From Tillus elongatus (taxonomy: Eukaryota; Arthropoda; Insecta; Coleoptera; Cleridae): a DNA stretch of 64,000 nt. The first letter of the stretch is position 1. The number at the start of each line of letters is the position of its first letter. The stretch is from contig OZ023265.1 in the NCBI GenBank assembly GCA_964006375.1, forward strand, positions 163,520,118 to 163,584,117, given 5' to 3'. The translations under genes were made by a program, and so were the position numbers. Below the pieces are notes generated by a model that was given only the letters and a program-made list of their open reading frames with translations, did not search any database and was not told the origin of the DNA. Positions 7,641 to 20,215 of this stretch are shown piece after piece.

Positions 7641-8330
7641 ACATAAACCTATATTGGGAATTTTAAGTAATTTGGTACACAATATTTACAGTTTTTTTCC
7701 AATTTAAAAATAAAATCCCAAAGACATGCATTGAAACGACTTAGTGGTTAAAGTCCAATGCCTGACAGACAGAGTAGTTAACTGCCACGCGTAGATTAAT
7801 TCATACAACAGGTATAAACCATACATCAACGGTAACCAAACTAAATATATACCAGGCAGAAAACCTACTACCCGAACCAAATCTGGCCGGAGATCGTCTC
7901 TAAGGTCTCAGTGTGTTCAACCTTATGCCTAAGAGAGATCTGAGATTTGGGTAACATCGCTCCAGGGGGTAGAGATAAATAGGGGGTGACTTGGTGAAAA
8001 TTGACATTTTTTCGTTAAAACTCGAGTAATATATCGTTTTAGGGTTTGCTTATTAGAAAACTTTCAATTTCATCAAACATCTGGTATTCTGTGCTGAAAT
8101 TTAATTAGTGGTAGAATATGTGGGGGTGGAATATCGGTGACAGAAATTTAGAATTCTTTTTGATGCTAAAACGGCGTCAATCTCAAAACATATAGAAAAC
8201 TTGATTCTGGAACGAATTTTTTTTTGTCCGTCTGTCGGTCTGTTGATCTGTATGTCTGTCTGTTAGTAGACGCAATAACTTTCGAACGAATTGAAATATC
8301 ATCTTCAAATTTGATATACAGTTAGCACAT
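7641..8330 (-). repeat. Second dispersed repeat family, reverse copy
   Basis: From about 7945 the sequence is the approximate reverse complement of 20612-21130. Shared phrases include complements of AACGAAAAAATGTCA, CACATAATACCAGATGTTTG and TATGTTTTGAGRCTTTTTACG, plus a GTCTGTCTGTC-type simple repeat. It has no coding capacity. The part from 7641 to 7944 has no recognisable feature. Confidence 0.6.
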
Positions 8331-9004
8331 GACGGATGGCTTCGAATTCCTGCATCCTACACTTGTGTGTATATTTTTTTTCAATTCGCAAAACGTTTTT
8401 ATATGAATAAGTCATGGGAAATGTAGATTTTTTTAGTAATGAAAGGTTGATTTGCAACGGGCCTGTAATCAAAGCACTGTTTCTCCAGCTTTTCAGAAGA
8501 AAGAAGTACATTCGTGGTTACTAGATGAAAACGTGTAGGTATTTGTTTTATAGCTAAGAACAATTAACTTTCAGCTGTGCGCACAAGGAAGAACGGGAAC
8601 AAAGAATCTTGCCAATGAACATATATTTTAATGCATAATCGTTTAGCATCTGTTCTATCTTCTCTGTGTTCTCGTAATTTATTGTTGTTGGCTTTATTTG
8701 TTGCTTCAGTCACATTCTAATTCACGAAGCCAAGTAAGGAGAGGCTTCTTAATACGTTATCTTATATCTAATTGCTCAACAGCGCAATTAGCCGATAATA
8801 GATAAATTGAAATACGCTGAAAGGCAAAAGGCAAAGGCTACGACTTAATAATGAAGAAATTGATCGGATACAAGTATACCAGGAACTCCCTATATATATT
8901 ATGCTTGTCTATTAGTACAATGTGCTACACTAGCTTATTATTTTGTAAATTAACAGCATTGCTAAATTGATTGTGATTTATTGTAATGGCATGATGCAAA
9001 GATA
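8331..9004. other. No feature recognised
   Basis: AT-rich sequence. Frames are short and show no known motif. Confidence 0.5.
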
Positions 9005-10569
9005 TTAATAACAATAATAAAAATAATAATAATTCCTTTATTTGCTATGACGTTTTTCACATGAGCTTATACAATTTTTTTTATTTTCAGTATTCATCAA
9101 TTTACAAAACATTAAAATTACAAACAGTAAAAAATAATACAGAATACAAAAGAAAACAAACAGAGCACCTAAGCTTAATAACTTGTATGTGCTCTGAATG
9201 AATAAGAAAACACAATATATGCGAACAAAAAAATAAAACTAGTATAAAATATGCTGTGTTACCCTGTTCTATATTACCCCACTCCCTCTCACTGACCCAC
9301 CCCCCACAGTTCGCAGATAGGCGACACGACATTTATCTACAAATCCTCTCCTCCATCCATCCCACCAGCACAAGAATTGATTCACTCCCCTCTTCTTTCC
9401 TACGTTTCCACTCCATGCATATATAGAACACACAACCCGCACACACGTGCACACACACACACACACAGACACACACACACACGCACCCACGCGCGCACAC
9501 ACACATACAAACTCACACCCACGCACACACAACCAACCCGCATTACCATATTACACATTATAATCACCGCATACACACCTGCACATCCCTGCATATGCTC
9601 CCACACCTCCACATGTAACACCAATCAGGTCTTCTGAACACTATTCACCACCGCCACTGCAAATGGAATCGATAAAAAATAAAACAACGTCGGATAATTT
9701 GCACCGACACCACAACCACGGAAGCCAGCAACATACTCTTCCTTTTGCTCTATATATCATAGAGATGATAGAGGTTATACTCCAGTACAGTGTAGTTATT
9801 CATGACGAAATCTGCCAGTTTCTTTCTGAATTTGTAGTCTCTGCGAGTGTTTTTGAGATCACTGGGAACCAAATTATACAATTTTGACCCGACAAAGCAC
9901 ACAGACCGCTGAGTGACATTTTTCACGCATTTAGGTGCAACTAGTAAAGACTTTGACTGCTGCCTTGTCATATATTTGTGACCTGTATCAGTATGCGACT
10001 CTCTGCTAAAATGCGTATATTCAATTACAGATACCGCATACAATCCTAATACATTCAGTATATTCGTGTGTTCGTTATACAGTAGATCCGTTTGATAATC
10101 AAGTCTCTTATTAAATATTGTCTTGACGATAAAATTTTGCGTCACCTGCAGTAGAGCAAGTGTCGCCCGGTAGGCCGATCCCCAGCACAGAATGCCGTAT
10201 CGCAGAACAGATGAAACTAGGCAGTCATAAACAATCCTCAGTGTTTTAATATTTAAAACACTCCTGAGCATGTAGAAAAAATGTATCAGCTTACGCAGTC
10301 TGGTGTTAAGATAGGCCACATGTTCATGCCATTTTAGATGCTGATCCACTATAATACCCACATATTTTATCTGTCACTCGTTTTATACAGGAGTTGGTTG
10401 CATCTATTCCTATATCAGGAAGGTCTTGTTTAACACCAGCTTTTGTGGGTGAGAACATAATATATTTTGTCTTATCAATGTTTATAAATAAGCTGTTCTC
10501 GTTAAACGACCTATTTACCTGACCAAGAATATCAACCGTTTTGTGGTAGGTTGCTATTCCCATATCCAC
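9005..10569 (-). mobile_element. Non-LTR retrotransposon 3' fragment (second LINE family)
   Basis: On the minus strand 9750-10569 encodes, in two frames, the C-terminal part of a reverse transcriptase and its thumb: GIIVDQHLKWHEHV, then LVSSVLRYGILCWGSAYRAT, then a basic tail ending in a stop at 9750. The region 9005-9749 is the 3' UTR and ends in an ATTATTATT-like tail at about 9005-9040. The 5' part with the YADD motif is missing. A frame break lies near 10340. The clade is not resolved. Confidence 0.75.
9420..9540. repeat. (CA)n-rich microsatellite
   Basis: Interrupted CACACA runs lie inside the 3' UTR of the LINE fragment. Confidence 0.85.
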
Positions 10570-10709
10570 TAAAACAAAACAAATCTTAGGGCGAAGTCAA
10601 TCCGATACCGTAGTATCCGCTGTTCTACCACTTAAACCCTATTAAATTATTAGTGCCAAGCCATTTAACTTGCTGAACCCTAATTTGAAAAAAAAATCAA
10701 AGTTAATTA

Positions 10710-11170
10710 TTGGCGACCCATATCAGGGCGACACTCACACGTACCTATACACACACACATGCACATAGTAATGCATTCAAGAAGTTATCTTTACGTGTCT
10801 ACGCACATCTACCTACTCACTGCTCAAACAACCTCTATACGCAACGTACATTTAAAACACTCGCCCACATACCCAAAAACTCCCAATCTTCTACACATAA
10901 GTCTTACACTCATATACTTACCTCCCCGCTCCCAAGGACACTCACCCAATCTCCACACCCAGCGTACGCTCAAAACACTGTCTCACACATACCCAAAGAC
11001 TCCCAATCTCCCACACGCACACATACACATACTCATCCATCTACGTTCGTGCACTCCAACACCCCTACACAGCCCCATACGCACGTACGCATAAAACATT
11101 TGCGCACTCAAACCCAGAATCTCCCACAACTTACCCACATGTTCTTTCTCCTGTTTTTAACCCGCTAATC
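10710..11170 (+). repeat. CA-rich low-complexity region with ~100-bp repeats
   Basis: The phrase CATACCCAAARACTCCCAATC recurs at about 10868 and 10988, together with CACTCATATAC-like text, so longer diverged units of 100-120 bp appear to be present. Threonine/histidine-rich frames here are low-complexity and not called as genes. Confidence 0.55.
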
Positions 11171-11305
11171 AAGCATCCACCGTAAGATGTGTTTCTTAAA
11201 TTTACTAATGGTCATTTCTTTTATATGATTTGGTATTTTATATACGTCTCGCAGACATCATATGAGAAATACCGTCGATATAGAGCAAGTTTGAAAGTTG
11301 GTGTT

Positions 11306-12838
11306 GCCCTGCGTGCCAGACCTGGTTGATTGCTTTGGATATGTCTAGAACGACAATCTGGGATTCACCGTGTAGTTCCATAGACTTGTTCCAAGAATGG
11401 GTGAGAAAGGAATGAAGATCGGCAGTTGATCTGCGCTGACGGAATCCATACTGCCTGTCGTGGATTAGACTGTGTTTTTCAAGAAATTTTAGTAATTTGG
11501 CGTTTATATACTTTTCCATCACTTTAGAGACGACTGAAAGGAGAAAAATAGGCATGTAGTTGCTAGGAAGCGCTTTGGATCCTTTCTTGGGGATGGGTTG
11601 TACTCGAGCAGTTTTCCAGTTACTAAGGAATATGCCTCTATTGTAAGATGTCTGAAACAGACGAGTCAGAACAGGAGCAAGTTCTGGTGCGCATTTTTTG
11701 AGAACAATTGCTGGGATCTCGTTAAGGCCAGAGGCTTTCCTGGTATTAAGAGAAGATAGCATCTTTCGTACCTTTTTAGTTTTGAAAATGATATCCGTCA
11801 TTTTTTGCGCGACATTGGGGACTGTTAGTGGTTGAACATTTGGAGGTGGGTTGAGAGTAGAATTGCCGGCGAACCACGAAGCAAAAAGTTCAGCCTTGCC
11901 CAGGGCGGTAGAAACAATTTCATCCCCTGAAACAAAAGGTGGGAACGTGCTCTTGCAGAAATTAATCCCAATAGATTTAGCAAAAGTCCAGAAGGGTTTG
12001 CTGCCGTTGGAGCTTGAGAGGACTTTGTTTTTGATGTGGTTATTAAACGAGTTTTTTTGCTTCAGAAAGAATGCGGAGATAGCGGTTTCTTGCGTCGTTA
12101 AATGCTTGACGGTTTTCTTGACTGGGATTGTGTAGAAGCGTTTTGTGAGCTTTGACCTTTTCAAGTCTGGCCTTGTCACAGGATTTAGAGAACCGGGGCT
12201 TTTGAGTGGCTGAAGAGGTTTTCTGTGTACATGGCATAAATAATTCCATGCCAGCTTGGATGATTTCGGTGACGTTTTGGGAGATATCAGAGGGGTCAGG
12301 ATGAAAGAAGCAGACAGACGCCCATGGAAATGTTTAAAAGTAATCCCGCATTTCGTCCCAGTTCGCGGAGTTGTAGTGCCAAACGATACGTTGGTGTAAT
12401 GACTGTGTGACCTCGCGTTGCATTGCGCAGGAAGCAGTGATTATGCCATGGTCTGAGCGACCAAGGGGGGCGGTGACTGATGTTTTATAGCATTCAGGTT
12501 TTGTAGTAAGAAGGAGATCCAAGGGATTTGAGCTGTGTGTTAGGATGCGAGGAAAGTAAGTAGGTTGCTGAACCCTATTGGCTAAAGAATTGCTGACTGC
12601 GAAGGCCTTAGCTGCCCTCCATTGTGGATCGGTTTTTGATGATCCTAGCCATTCCTTATTATGGACATTGAAGTCACCAAGAATAGTGACCTCGGAGGAA
12701 GGATGTTCGGAAATCAGATGGTCGGTTTTTCAGAAAGGTAGTTGAAGAGCTGGACAAAGTTATTGACAGAAGGTGACCGGTAAATTCAACAGATGAATTT
12801 TGTTGCAGCCCTGAAAGCGGGTTTCATCTAAATGATGT
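11306..12838 (-). mobile_element. LINE family A copy, endonuclease end to mid-RT, broken
   Basis: The minus strand carries the endonuclease C-terminus (PLGRSDHGIITASC, 12430-12480) and then a long frame (11238-12179) with the linker and RT blocks KASGLNEIPAIVLKKC, NWKTARVQPIPKKGSKALPS and YGFRQRRSTADL. The 3' half of RT is missing, and the sequence diverges from the other copies left of about 11306. Several frame breaks mark it as dead. It belongs to the same family as the copies at 19576, 21166, 39236, 40866, 48438 and 62367. Confidence 0.85.
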
Positions 12839-13640
12839 CTTTTCTTTGATAATTTAAGGACATTTCACCCTATCAATTATTATAGGCAGTGGGTGAAGAA
12901 GTCAGGTAGATAAGAATGCATTCGTTTTGGAAGTAGTGGAAAGTGTATGATATGATTTCCATGATATTATTCCACCAGTTCTTTGAAAATGTGTCAAAAT
13001 GGTGTGTTATCGCCGATACCAGCAATTTTTAAAGTCGACATGGGAGTCATGTTAATCAGTTAGTCCTGGTAGGCGTTAATGTACCGAAACAATAAACAAA
13101 TCCATATTATGCGTGATCGATTACAAGAATTAAATCTGTACATTAGTGTCTGATGTATTATGTAGAAATGACACAAAGCAAGAGTGTATGTATCTCTTTC
13201 ACAAGAAGGATTGCGTCAGACCATCGGATTGATATTACATCGACAGAGTTGGCCAACTGCCAACTGCCAGCACCTGTCAAGGTCGGGTTACCTCAGAGCT
13301 CACAGGTTCGGAGCTCCCAGTGCAGATAATCTCAGATATATCTATTCTGTGGTCCATTATCCGCTCAATGGACACAACAAACTGGCTGCACCTGTATGAA
13401 CTATTGCTTAAGTTTTTAATTATAACTGAAATTGCATTTTAACCGAACTCATTCAGATGTTTGACAGGTAAAAGGTTTACGGTTTTTATTTTATTCATCA
13501 GACTTGTGCAAGATTCTGGTATTGAATACTTGTGTATTATAATAATAATTGTTATTAACATATCGGTTCTAAACAATTATCGTGACTAATTTATTGCTCA
13601 CTGTGTTTATGTAATCAGCCTTCAATGTTGATTAGGCTTA

Positions 13641-13644
<4 letters not shown>
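12839..13644. other. No feature recognised
   Basis: The sequence is AT-rich intergenic. A 71-codon frame at 13184-13399 has no recognisable motif. Confidence 0.5.

Positions 13645-13735
<91 letters not shown>
13645..13735. repeat. (TA)n tract
   Basis: A pure TA run of about 45 units bordering the palindromic element at 13736. Confidence 0.95.
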
Positions 13736-13738
<3 letters not shown>

Positions 13739-13872
13739 TGTGTGCACGGATTGAGTGTAGGTAAGGTATAAGTGACGAAAAAAAATTCGAATTAGGTTAT
13801 GATATTCTCGGAATCGCTCCTGCTTTGTCTTAAACTGAGATGTCGAGAAAATGAGCAAAATCAATGAATATA

Positions 13873-15684
13873 CAGGGTGGTTTATAACTGATTTAATTAA
13901 ATGCGTTAAGAGTAAACTACCTTTGTTTATGAAGATACCGCAAAAAGTTATTAACAAAACTTGTTTAGAATTAAAATCTATGACAGGCTCTTAATTTTCA
14001 GCCAGATCAGCCTACTTGGAATTTTCAAGTAAATTATTAACATTAACATGGAGCTTTTTACCTGTGGTTTTCTGAACGCAGGTGCGCAAAGTAAGTAACC
14101 ATGCAATGTTAAATAATAATTTATTAGTAAAATACAAAACGCTTATTGCTAATAAAAATCAAAACGAACAACGAAAAATAAAGAAATTATTCAAGTGTGC
14201 TGCCACCAACCGATACACATAACTCAGCCCGTTTAGTAAATGCTTTGTAGGCATTTTGAATATGTTGAATTGAAATACCGTCAATTACCTCTCTCAACCT
14301 CAGTTTCAACAAATCAAGATCGTTGTTTAATGGAGCCGCGTAGACTTTCTGTTTGAGATAGTCCCATAAATAAAAGTCCATTACGGTAAGATCGGGACTT
14401 TTGGGAGGCCAAGGTATTGGCCCATATCGACCAATCCACCGCCCAGGAAATTCGTGATCTAACCATTCTCGAACGATTCCTGTTGTATGTGCTGGGTGGC
14501 CGTCATGCTGAAAGTATGCTGTTTGTCTATCTTCTAGTGACATGTTATGCAAATGGTCTTGAAGAATATTTTCCAGCATTTCCAGATAACTGTACTGGTT
14601 CATATTCCGCTCAAAAAATATGGCCCAATTATCCCAGTGTAAGCAACAGCACACCACACATTAACTTTTTTATGGCATTGTCTTCTGCAATTAACTCTAT
14701 AATTTGGATTCTCCATAGACCAATGCCGTGCATTTTGGGAATTTACCACCCCATTAGTGGTAAAAGTGGATTCGTCCGAAAAAATAATACTTCTGCCAAA
14801 ATTGTGATTTTGTAGATATTGCTCGCCGTACCATAAACAAAAATCTAATCGTTTTGACTCTTCATTTTCTTCCAAAGTGTGTATAAGTTTTGCTTTTAAA
14901 GGTTTCACCTTGTTGGTACGATAAATTAGTTGCAAATGCGATTTGCTAATTTGTCAATTTCTAATGCCCTTCTTCTTAATGATAATTTCGGAAAACGCCT
15001 AACAGAATCCATAGCTAATGCAGCTGCAGCATTGTCTCCTTCATTTAGGTCGGAATTTGTCTTCTTAACATTTACAAAATTCCCAGTACGCATACATTTT
15101 GTAACAACTTTTTTTACACCAGTAGCGGAAACCGAATAATTTGGCCAGCGTTCAAGGAATTTTCTTATCACTCCCTGATAACAATGTTTTTCACCCAAAC
15201 CATAGCACTGCACAATAAACACTTTTTGTTCTGTTGTTAACATTTTTAAATACAGAAGCTTGCCGTTCGTGACAAATTAAATTTTCCAAATAAGTAGTAT
15301 CCCGGGAAACGAACAAGAAGGCAGAGCTCAAGTAGCCATGCAACTCGCCAATTATTGCTTCGAATGTCCAATTGTGCGTTTACTTTACTTTTTTTATTGG
15401 TTGATATGAAAGCAAACCTACCCCAAGTTTAATTACGGTAAAGACTATTTTTAATACAGTTTGAAGTATTTTTTAAAGTACACCTAATCACAGAAACCGT
15501 CGGACGTCATTGAAATAAAGTCACAGCTAAAAAAAATCATAGTGGGCTGATCTCGCTGAAAATTAAGAGCCTGTCATACATTTTAATTCTAAACAATTTT
15601 TGTTAATAACTTTTTGCGGTATATTCATAAACGAAGGTAGTTTACTCTTAATACATTTCATTACATCAGTTATAAACCACCCTG
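13873..15684 (-). mobile_element. Tc1/mariner-superfamily transposon, 1.8 kb
   Basis: Terminal inverted repeats start CAGGGTGGTTTATAACTGAT (13873) and end with the complement at 15684, both flanked by TA. They extend about 140 bp inward with a few mismatches. A broken transposase lies inside on the minus strand. Confidence 0.85.
14187..15243 (-). pseudogene. Mariner-like transposase with DUF4817-type N-terminus, frameshifted
   Basis: Three successive minus-strand frames make up one transposase. The N-terminal helix-turn-helix begins MLTTEQKVFIVQCYGLGEKH. The middle part has the first catalytic Asp in SIIFSDESTF, and the C-terminal part has the second in YFQHDGHPAH and the third in WPPKSPDLTVMDFYLW. 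Frame changes lie near 14930 and 14630. The enzyme would cut and paste the surrounding 1.8-kb element, but as read it cannot be made in one piece. Confidence 0.85.
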
Positions 15685-15817
15685 TATATTAATTGATTTT
15701 GTTCATTTTCTCAACATCTCACTTTAAGAAAAATCAGGAGCGATTCCCAGAATATCATAATCTAATTCAAAAATTTTTTGTCACTTATACCTTACCCACA
15801 CTCAATCCGTGGACACA

Positions 15818-15820
<3 letters not shown>

Positions 15821-15891
<71 letters not shown>
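15821..15891. repeat. (TA)n tract
   Basis: Pure TA run abutting the right end of the palindromic element. Confidence 0.95.
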
Positions 15892-16210
15892 TGGGTGTCG
15901 AAGTTATTATTTGTTGAAACTCCTTTTTAAATATCTATCTTAGTAATAACAGGATTTGCATGAAATTTGGTACGTAGAGGTTTTCGGGATTTTGGGATGA
16001 ACAATCCATATTTGATCATAGTTTTGATGTACCTTGAAGAGGGTTTCACCAGCAGCCCTTTGTCTACATTTAAGGCTCAATAATTGTTTTCTGCCTCGGT
16101 ATATCAAATTTCTTATCAAAAATTTTTATTACCTGATATGTTATTTTCAAAAAAAGGTCTACCTTGTAAATTTTGAGTTGAGAAGCCGTTTCTGTGATAA
16201 TCGAATTTAA

Positions 16211-16705
16211 GTGTGTCATTGCGTTCTACAATTTATCACAGGAACGAGTACGCATTATTATTTAAACTACCTAGAGCATTCAGTTAATTTGCCAAATTTA
16301 TTTGATGAGTTTCCAATCGCTGTTAGGCAAAATATGTGGTTCATACACGACGGTGCACCACCACATTTCACGCTGAACGTCAGAAATCATTTAAGTGACA
16401 GGTTTTGGAATCGATGGATCGGCAGAGGAAACAATGCTACTGTAAATTGGCCACCTAGCTCATCGGACTTAACGCCCATGGATTACTTTTTATAGGGAAC
16501 ACTTAAGTAGTTGGTATATTCTAGACCAATAAACACCACAGAAAAATTGTGGGTGAGAGTGCAAAATTCACTAAACATTTTACGGTTAGATGCAGAGATG
16601 ATGGATAGGGTGCAGTTCAATTTTCTCCGTAGAATTAATCTTTGTGTAAATGAAAACGGAGGTCACTTTCAACATTTACTTAGAGTGTTATACAACCACT
16701 ACTAA
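16211..16705 (+). pseudogene. Second Tc1/mariner transposase relic, C-terminal half
   Basis: The frame encodes the second catalytic Asp region (MWFIHDGAPPHFTLNVRNHL) and the third (NWPPSSSDLTPMDYFL). An in-frame TAG at 16493-16495 and another stop shortly after precede a C-terminal segment (RPINTTEKLWVRVQ, ending NHY at 16705). The N-terminal half is missing. It is a different lineage from the 13873-15684 element. Terminal repeats were not identified. Confidence 0.75.
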
Positions 16706-16935
16706 TTTAATAAAAGTTTGCTGTTTTGGTTTGTTATTGACTTTGTATCCTCCTCCGCTTGTTCCTTGCCAGTAAAGTTTTAGTGTTGTTGGTCGATTGG
16801 TCCTTAAACATGCTCCAATGTAAATTTTAAATGTTGTTGGTCGGTTGGTCCTTAAACATGCTTCAAACATCTTGGACCAGTCCTAAGCCTGGATAAAGGG
16901 TATTGTCGTTCCTATCATAAGATAAGATAAGAAAA
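16706..16935. repeat. Short duplication, otherwise no gene
   Basis: A ~60-bp unit containing TTGTTGGTCGATTGGTCCTT is repeated twice in tandem between about 16775 and 16868. Confidence 0.6.
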
Positions 16936-17077
16936 AAACCGTCAAGCATTTAACGACGCAAGAAATTCCTTTAATAACCACATCAAAAACAAAGTCCTCT
17001 TAAGCTCCAACGGCAGCAAACCCTTCTGGACTCTTGCTAAATCTATTGGAAATAATTTCTGCAAGAGCACGTTCATA
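16936..17077 (+). mobile_element. LINE family A fragment
   Basis: About 140 bp matches the linker upstream of RT in the copies at 49528 and 39358 (AACAACCACATCAAAAACAA-like, then CTCCAACGGCAGCAAACCC). It is truncated on both sides. Confidence 0.75.
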
Positions 17078-17085
17078 CCACTTGA

Positions 17086-17345
17086 AAAACATGAGATTCT
17101 TAGATTTGAGATCAAAACGAAATTATGATCCTGCAAGACTTTATTGAACACATGAAGGGACCCTCCAGAATTTTTTATGAAAAAGACAAAATGGAAGTCA
17201 TTTTGAACAATATCTTTAGTGTTTACTTTATTGTTTTTTAATTAGTTTTTAATAGCGTTTGTTAAATTTCAGATATGTTAATGTTTTATAAAGTCTTCCA
17301 GGGACATAATTTTGTTTTGATCTCAACTCTAAAAACCTCATTTTT
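17086..17345. repeat. Short foldback element
   Basis: Arms of about 60 bp at 17086-17145 and 17285-17345 are inverted copies (shared GATCAAAACRAAATTATG-like core) around a ~140-bp AT-rich centre. Non-coding and MITE-like. Confidence 0.65.
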
Positions 17346-17548
17346 CTCAGAAACGGGTGGTTTGTTGAAAAATTGACAAGAGGAGAAAAAGGTAGAAAAT
17401 TTATGTTTCATTTTCTATAAAACTGGTGGATTTCAATTTTTAGTTAGGGTAAGGTTTAAAAAAACCATGTCATTTAAAGGATGACCCACCCCTAATTCAT
17501 TCCTTTTTGAATTTATAACCACTTAAATTTTTTGTCAAATAACAACTT

Positions 17549-17753
17549 TGATAAAAGAAAACAATCTACCAAATTTGGTTGTTCTAAGTTGGGGCATTGC
17601 TGCAATACAGCTGTTTCTTGTAATTAATTAATGAAGAATATTTCGAGGTCAGTTGATAAAAGAAAACAATCTACCAAATTTGGTTGTTCTAAGTTGGGCA
17701 TTGCTGCAATACAGCTGTTTCTTGTAATTAATTAATGATGAATATTTCGAGGT
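17549..17753. repeat. Tandem direct duplication of ~100 bp
   Basis: The segment starting TGATAAAAGAAAACAATCTA and ending ATATTTCGAGGTCA is present twice in a row (about 17549-17650 and 17653-17753), differing by one G in a run and a GAA/GAT change. Confidence 0.85.
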
Positions 17754-17799
17754 CACCAACCACGGGCGTCAGAACAACGGTAAGAGCAATTTTAGCTAA

Positions 17800-18415
17800 A
17801 TGGGAAAAAAGTTGCGCTATTCCGAGCCCAATCAGATGTATCGAAACTAAAAATATCTACAGGAGTTTTCAAAATATCAAGCAAAAACTAAAAATTGAGT
17901 TTTTCGAAAAATTTTAATATCTCCGCCATTTTGTAAACAAATTTAACAAAATTTGGTTACATAGCTATGACAACAAACACAATTACGACATTTGTTTCAT
18001 AGCCAAGTAAGTGAAAACTGTTTTTAAATATATTTACATTTTCTTTCATCCAAAGATAGGCTTGTTATAATAATTCATGGTTGAAAAGCTCTATTTATGC
18101 TCTATTTGATGACGTATAAATCCAATATGACGGTCATAAGAAATAACAAAGTTGCCTATAGTCTATGGTTGCAAAAAACTAGAAGGCCTAGAACAAATCC
18201 TCTTTCGATTGGCCGTAGTCGCTAATGCAAAACTGTCAAATTTTAATAAACTTGTTTACAAGATGGCGAATATATTAAATTTTTTCGAAAAACACAATTT
18301 TTTTGTTTTTGCTCGATATTTTGAAAACCCGTAGATGTTTCTAATCACGATACAGCAGCTGATTGGGCTCGGAATAGGAAATAGCGCAACTTTTTTCCAT
18401 TGATCTTTAAACAAA
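17800..18415. repeat. Foldback element of ~600 bp
   Basis: The left arm (about 17800-17950, with TTGCGCTATTCCGAGCCCAA) and the right arm (about 18240-18410, with TTGGGCTCGGAATAGGAAAT) are inverted copies around a ~290-bp AT-rich core. No coding potential. Confidence 0.7.
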
Positions 18416-19154
18416 TAAAAAAAAACAATCACGTGTTCCGCTGATAATAGTGGTTTCTGTAGGTATGTGTAGATACGTAAACTTACTATATACTATTTAG
18501 GTTATAAAAGTAATTGTAATTTTGTAGCAACTCTATAGCTGTGAACAGATATTTAGAAAATTATTTTTTCTCCTGGCAGTTTTAAAGTCCCCGTAACACC
18601 CAGAATAGGAAATGTGTGTATGGATAACTTTGCCACATCGAGCACCAGGATAGCAGAAATAGCGGGAAGTAGCTACATTATGAATGACAATAGCTCTAAG
18701 AATCACAACACACAATTCAACCACGCTGCCTATCACTTTATAGTACCCTGGGGATAACGAGCGTTAGTTTGGGGCAAAAGGAGCGTGAGTCCGCAAAGCG
18801 TTGACATATTTAAAAGTAAATTTAATGTAAAAATTAAGCAAAGCCCTAATTTGTGTAAGGATCCGGCCGTGGTTTGATTCGTTAAGACGTTACAGTTCTG
18901 TTAGATTTTCGACACGGAGGTTTGTGAATTTTTATATCCCACTATTGGAGATATAAAAAAATTCCAGGGGTGATGATGACATGACATGACTTAGGTAGCT
19001 AGGAAAATCGGACCAGTTTTTTCAGGGGCTTATTTACAAATTTTATTTTTACTTTTTCAAACAATAAAATTATTTTTATAGAGTATGGTACATGTTGTTC
19101 TACTATATAGGTTGCTATACTATCTACCAAATTGGATGTATCTCATTCAAAAAA
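18416..19154. other. No feature recognised
   Basis: AT-rich intergenic sequence with no long open frame of known type. Confidence 0.5.
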
Positions 19155-19475
19155 GTCTGGAGGCAGCAAGTGCGTTATAGTAGTGAATGTTCATTAAAAT
19201 GTTTCTAACAGCAAATAGGTATCTCTATAATGCAAGTAGGCATCAATTTCGTTAGCGGTATAGCCTATATAGTAGAAACAATGTACCATATTTTATCAAA
19301 ATTACTTATTGTTTGAAAATGTACAAAAATTTTTCGAAATTAAATTTAAAATGTTTCCGAGAAAACTGGTTTCCCAGCCAACAAAACCTTAGGTTAATAG
19401 CAAATTGAGTTGTTGAAATTTGAAGGATTTAATGAAAATTCGCTACCAAAACGCACTTACTGCGTCTCGATTTTT
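19155..19475. mobile_element. MITE with CGCAGYAAGTGCGTT-type ends
   Basis: The left end has GCAGCAAGTGCGTTATAGTA and the right end has CTACCAAAACGCACTTACTG, an inverted match. The core is AT-rich and non-coding. A sister copy lies at 35941-36245, and further fragments with related ends occur near 50075. Confidence 0.7.
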
Positions 19476-19575
19476 TCTTACAAACATGCATCATATTTCG
19501 ATAAAAAAATAGTCTGTCTTTTTTTAATGAAAGCAGGCATCCAATTTGATTACCAGTATAACCTATATATTAATG

Positions 19576-20215
19576 TGGATCGAAATCTTAATTGGCACCA
19601 ACATGTTACATCAATTGCAGAAGCGGCTGCTAAGAAATTGGGTTTCCTCTTCCGGGCTCGCAAATACTTTTCACCAACTAATCTCTATACCTTATACACT
19701 TCACAAATAAGGCCAAACCTCGAATACTGCTCCCACATCTGGGGTGCAGCAGCCGCTTCTACACTCGCTATCCTGGACTCCATTCAAAAGAGAGCTATAC
19801 GTCTCATCGGTGACCCTACCCTCACCCAAAGGCTTCCATCCCTTGCCCACCGACGTGCCGTTGGTGACCTCTCTCTCTTTTATAGATATCTGCACGGGCA
19901 CTGCTCAGAGGAGCTTTCCTCCATAATTCCCCCACCTGCTGCCCCCAGCAGATCTACCAGGGGAACAGAGCGAATGCACCCTTTTACTGTCCAGGTCACC
20001 AGACATAGAACATCTTGTTATGCCCGGTCTTTTGTCCCGAGGACTTCCAAGTTGTGGAATTCCTTGCCGGCACATGTTTTTCCTTCTCCTCCGAACCTCC
20101 AAACCTTCAAGTCCAGAATTAACAAGTTGCCTCTTTCCTCCTTGTCAACACCCACGGTACGATAGTATTTAGGCTGTAAGCCCTCGTGGTGTGTTGTTGA
20201 CATAAAAAAAAAAAA
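19576..20215 (+). mobile_element. LINE family A, 5'-truncated 3' end
   Basis: This codes for the C-terminal RT and tail region: VDRNLNWHQHVTSIAEAAAK, YTLYTSQIRPNLEYCSHIWG and a tail ending LSSLSTPTVR, with a stop at 20165. A ~50-bp 3' UTR follows (TAGGCTGTAAGCCCTCGTGG, GTGTTGTTGACAT) and an A-rich tail. It interrupts sequence related to the neighbouring MITE. The last ~195 codons are open, but there is no catalytic RT core. Confidence 0.85.

Larger units (their letters stand above)
13736..15820. mobile_element. Palindromic outer element carrying a mariner insertion
   Basis: The ends CAGTGTGTGCACGGATTGAG (13736) and its near complement (ending CACTG at 15820) are inverted and flanked by TA. 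About 135 bp on each side form inverted arms (13736-13870 and 15687-15820) that meet at the inner transposon. The simplest reading is a ~280-bp palindromic MITE with a mariner inserted near its centre at a TA. The alternative is a single element with ~280-bp terminal repeats. Confidence 0.7.

Noticed and set aside
10590..10650. tRNA-like sequence on the minus strand
   Set aside because: It has A-box and B-box hints only, is shorter than a tRNA, and no stems could be paired convincingly.
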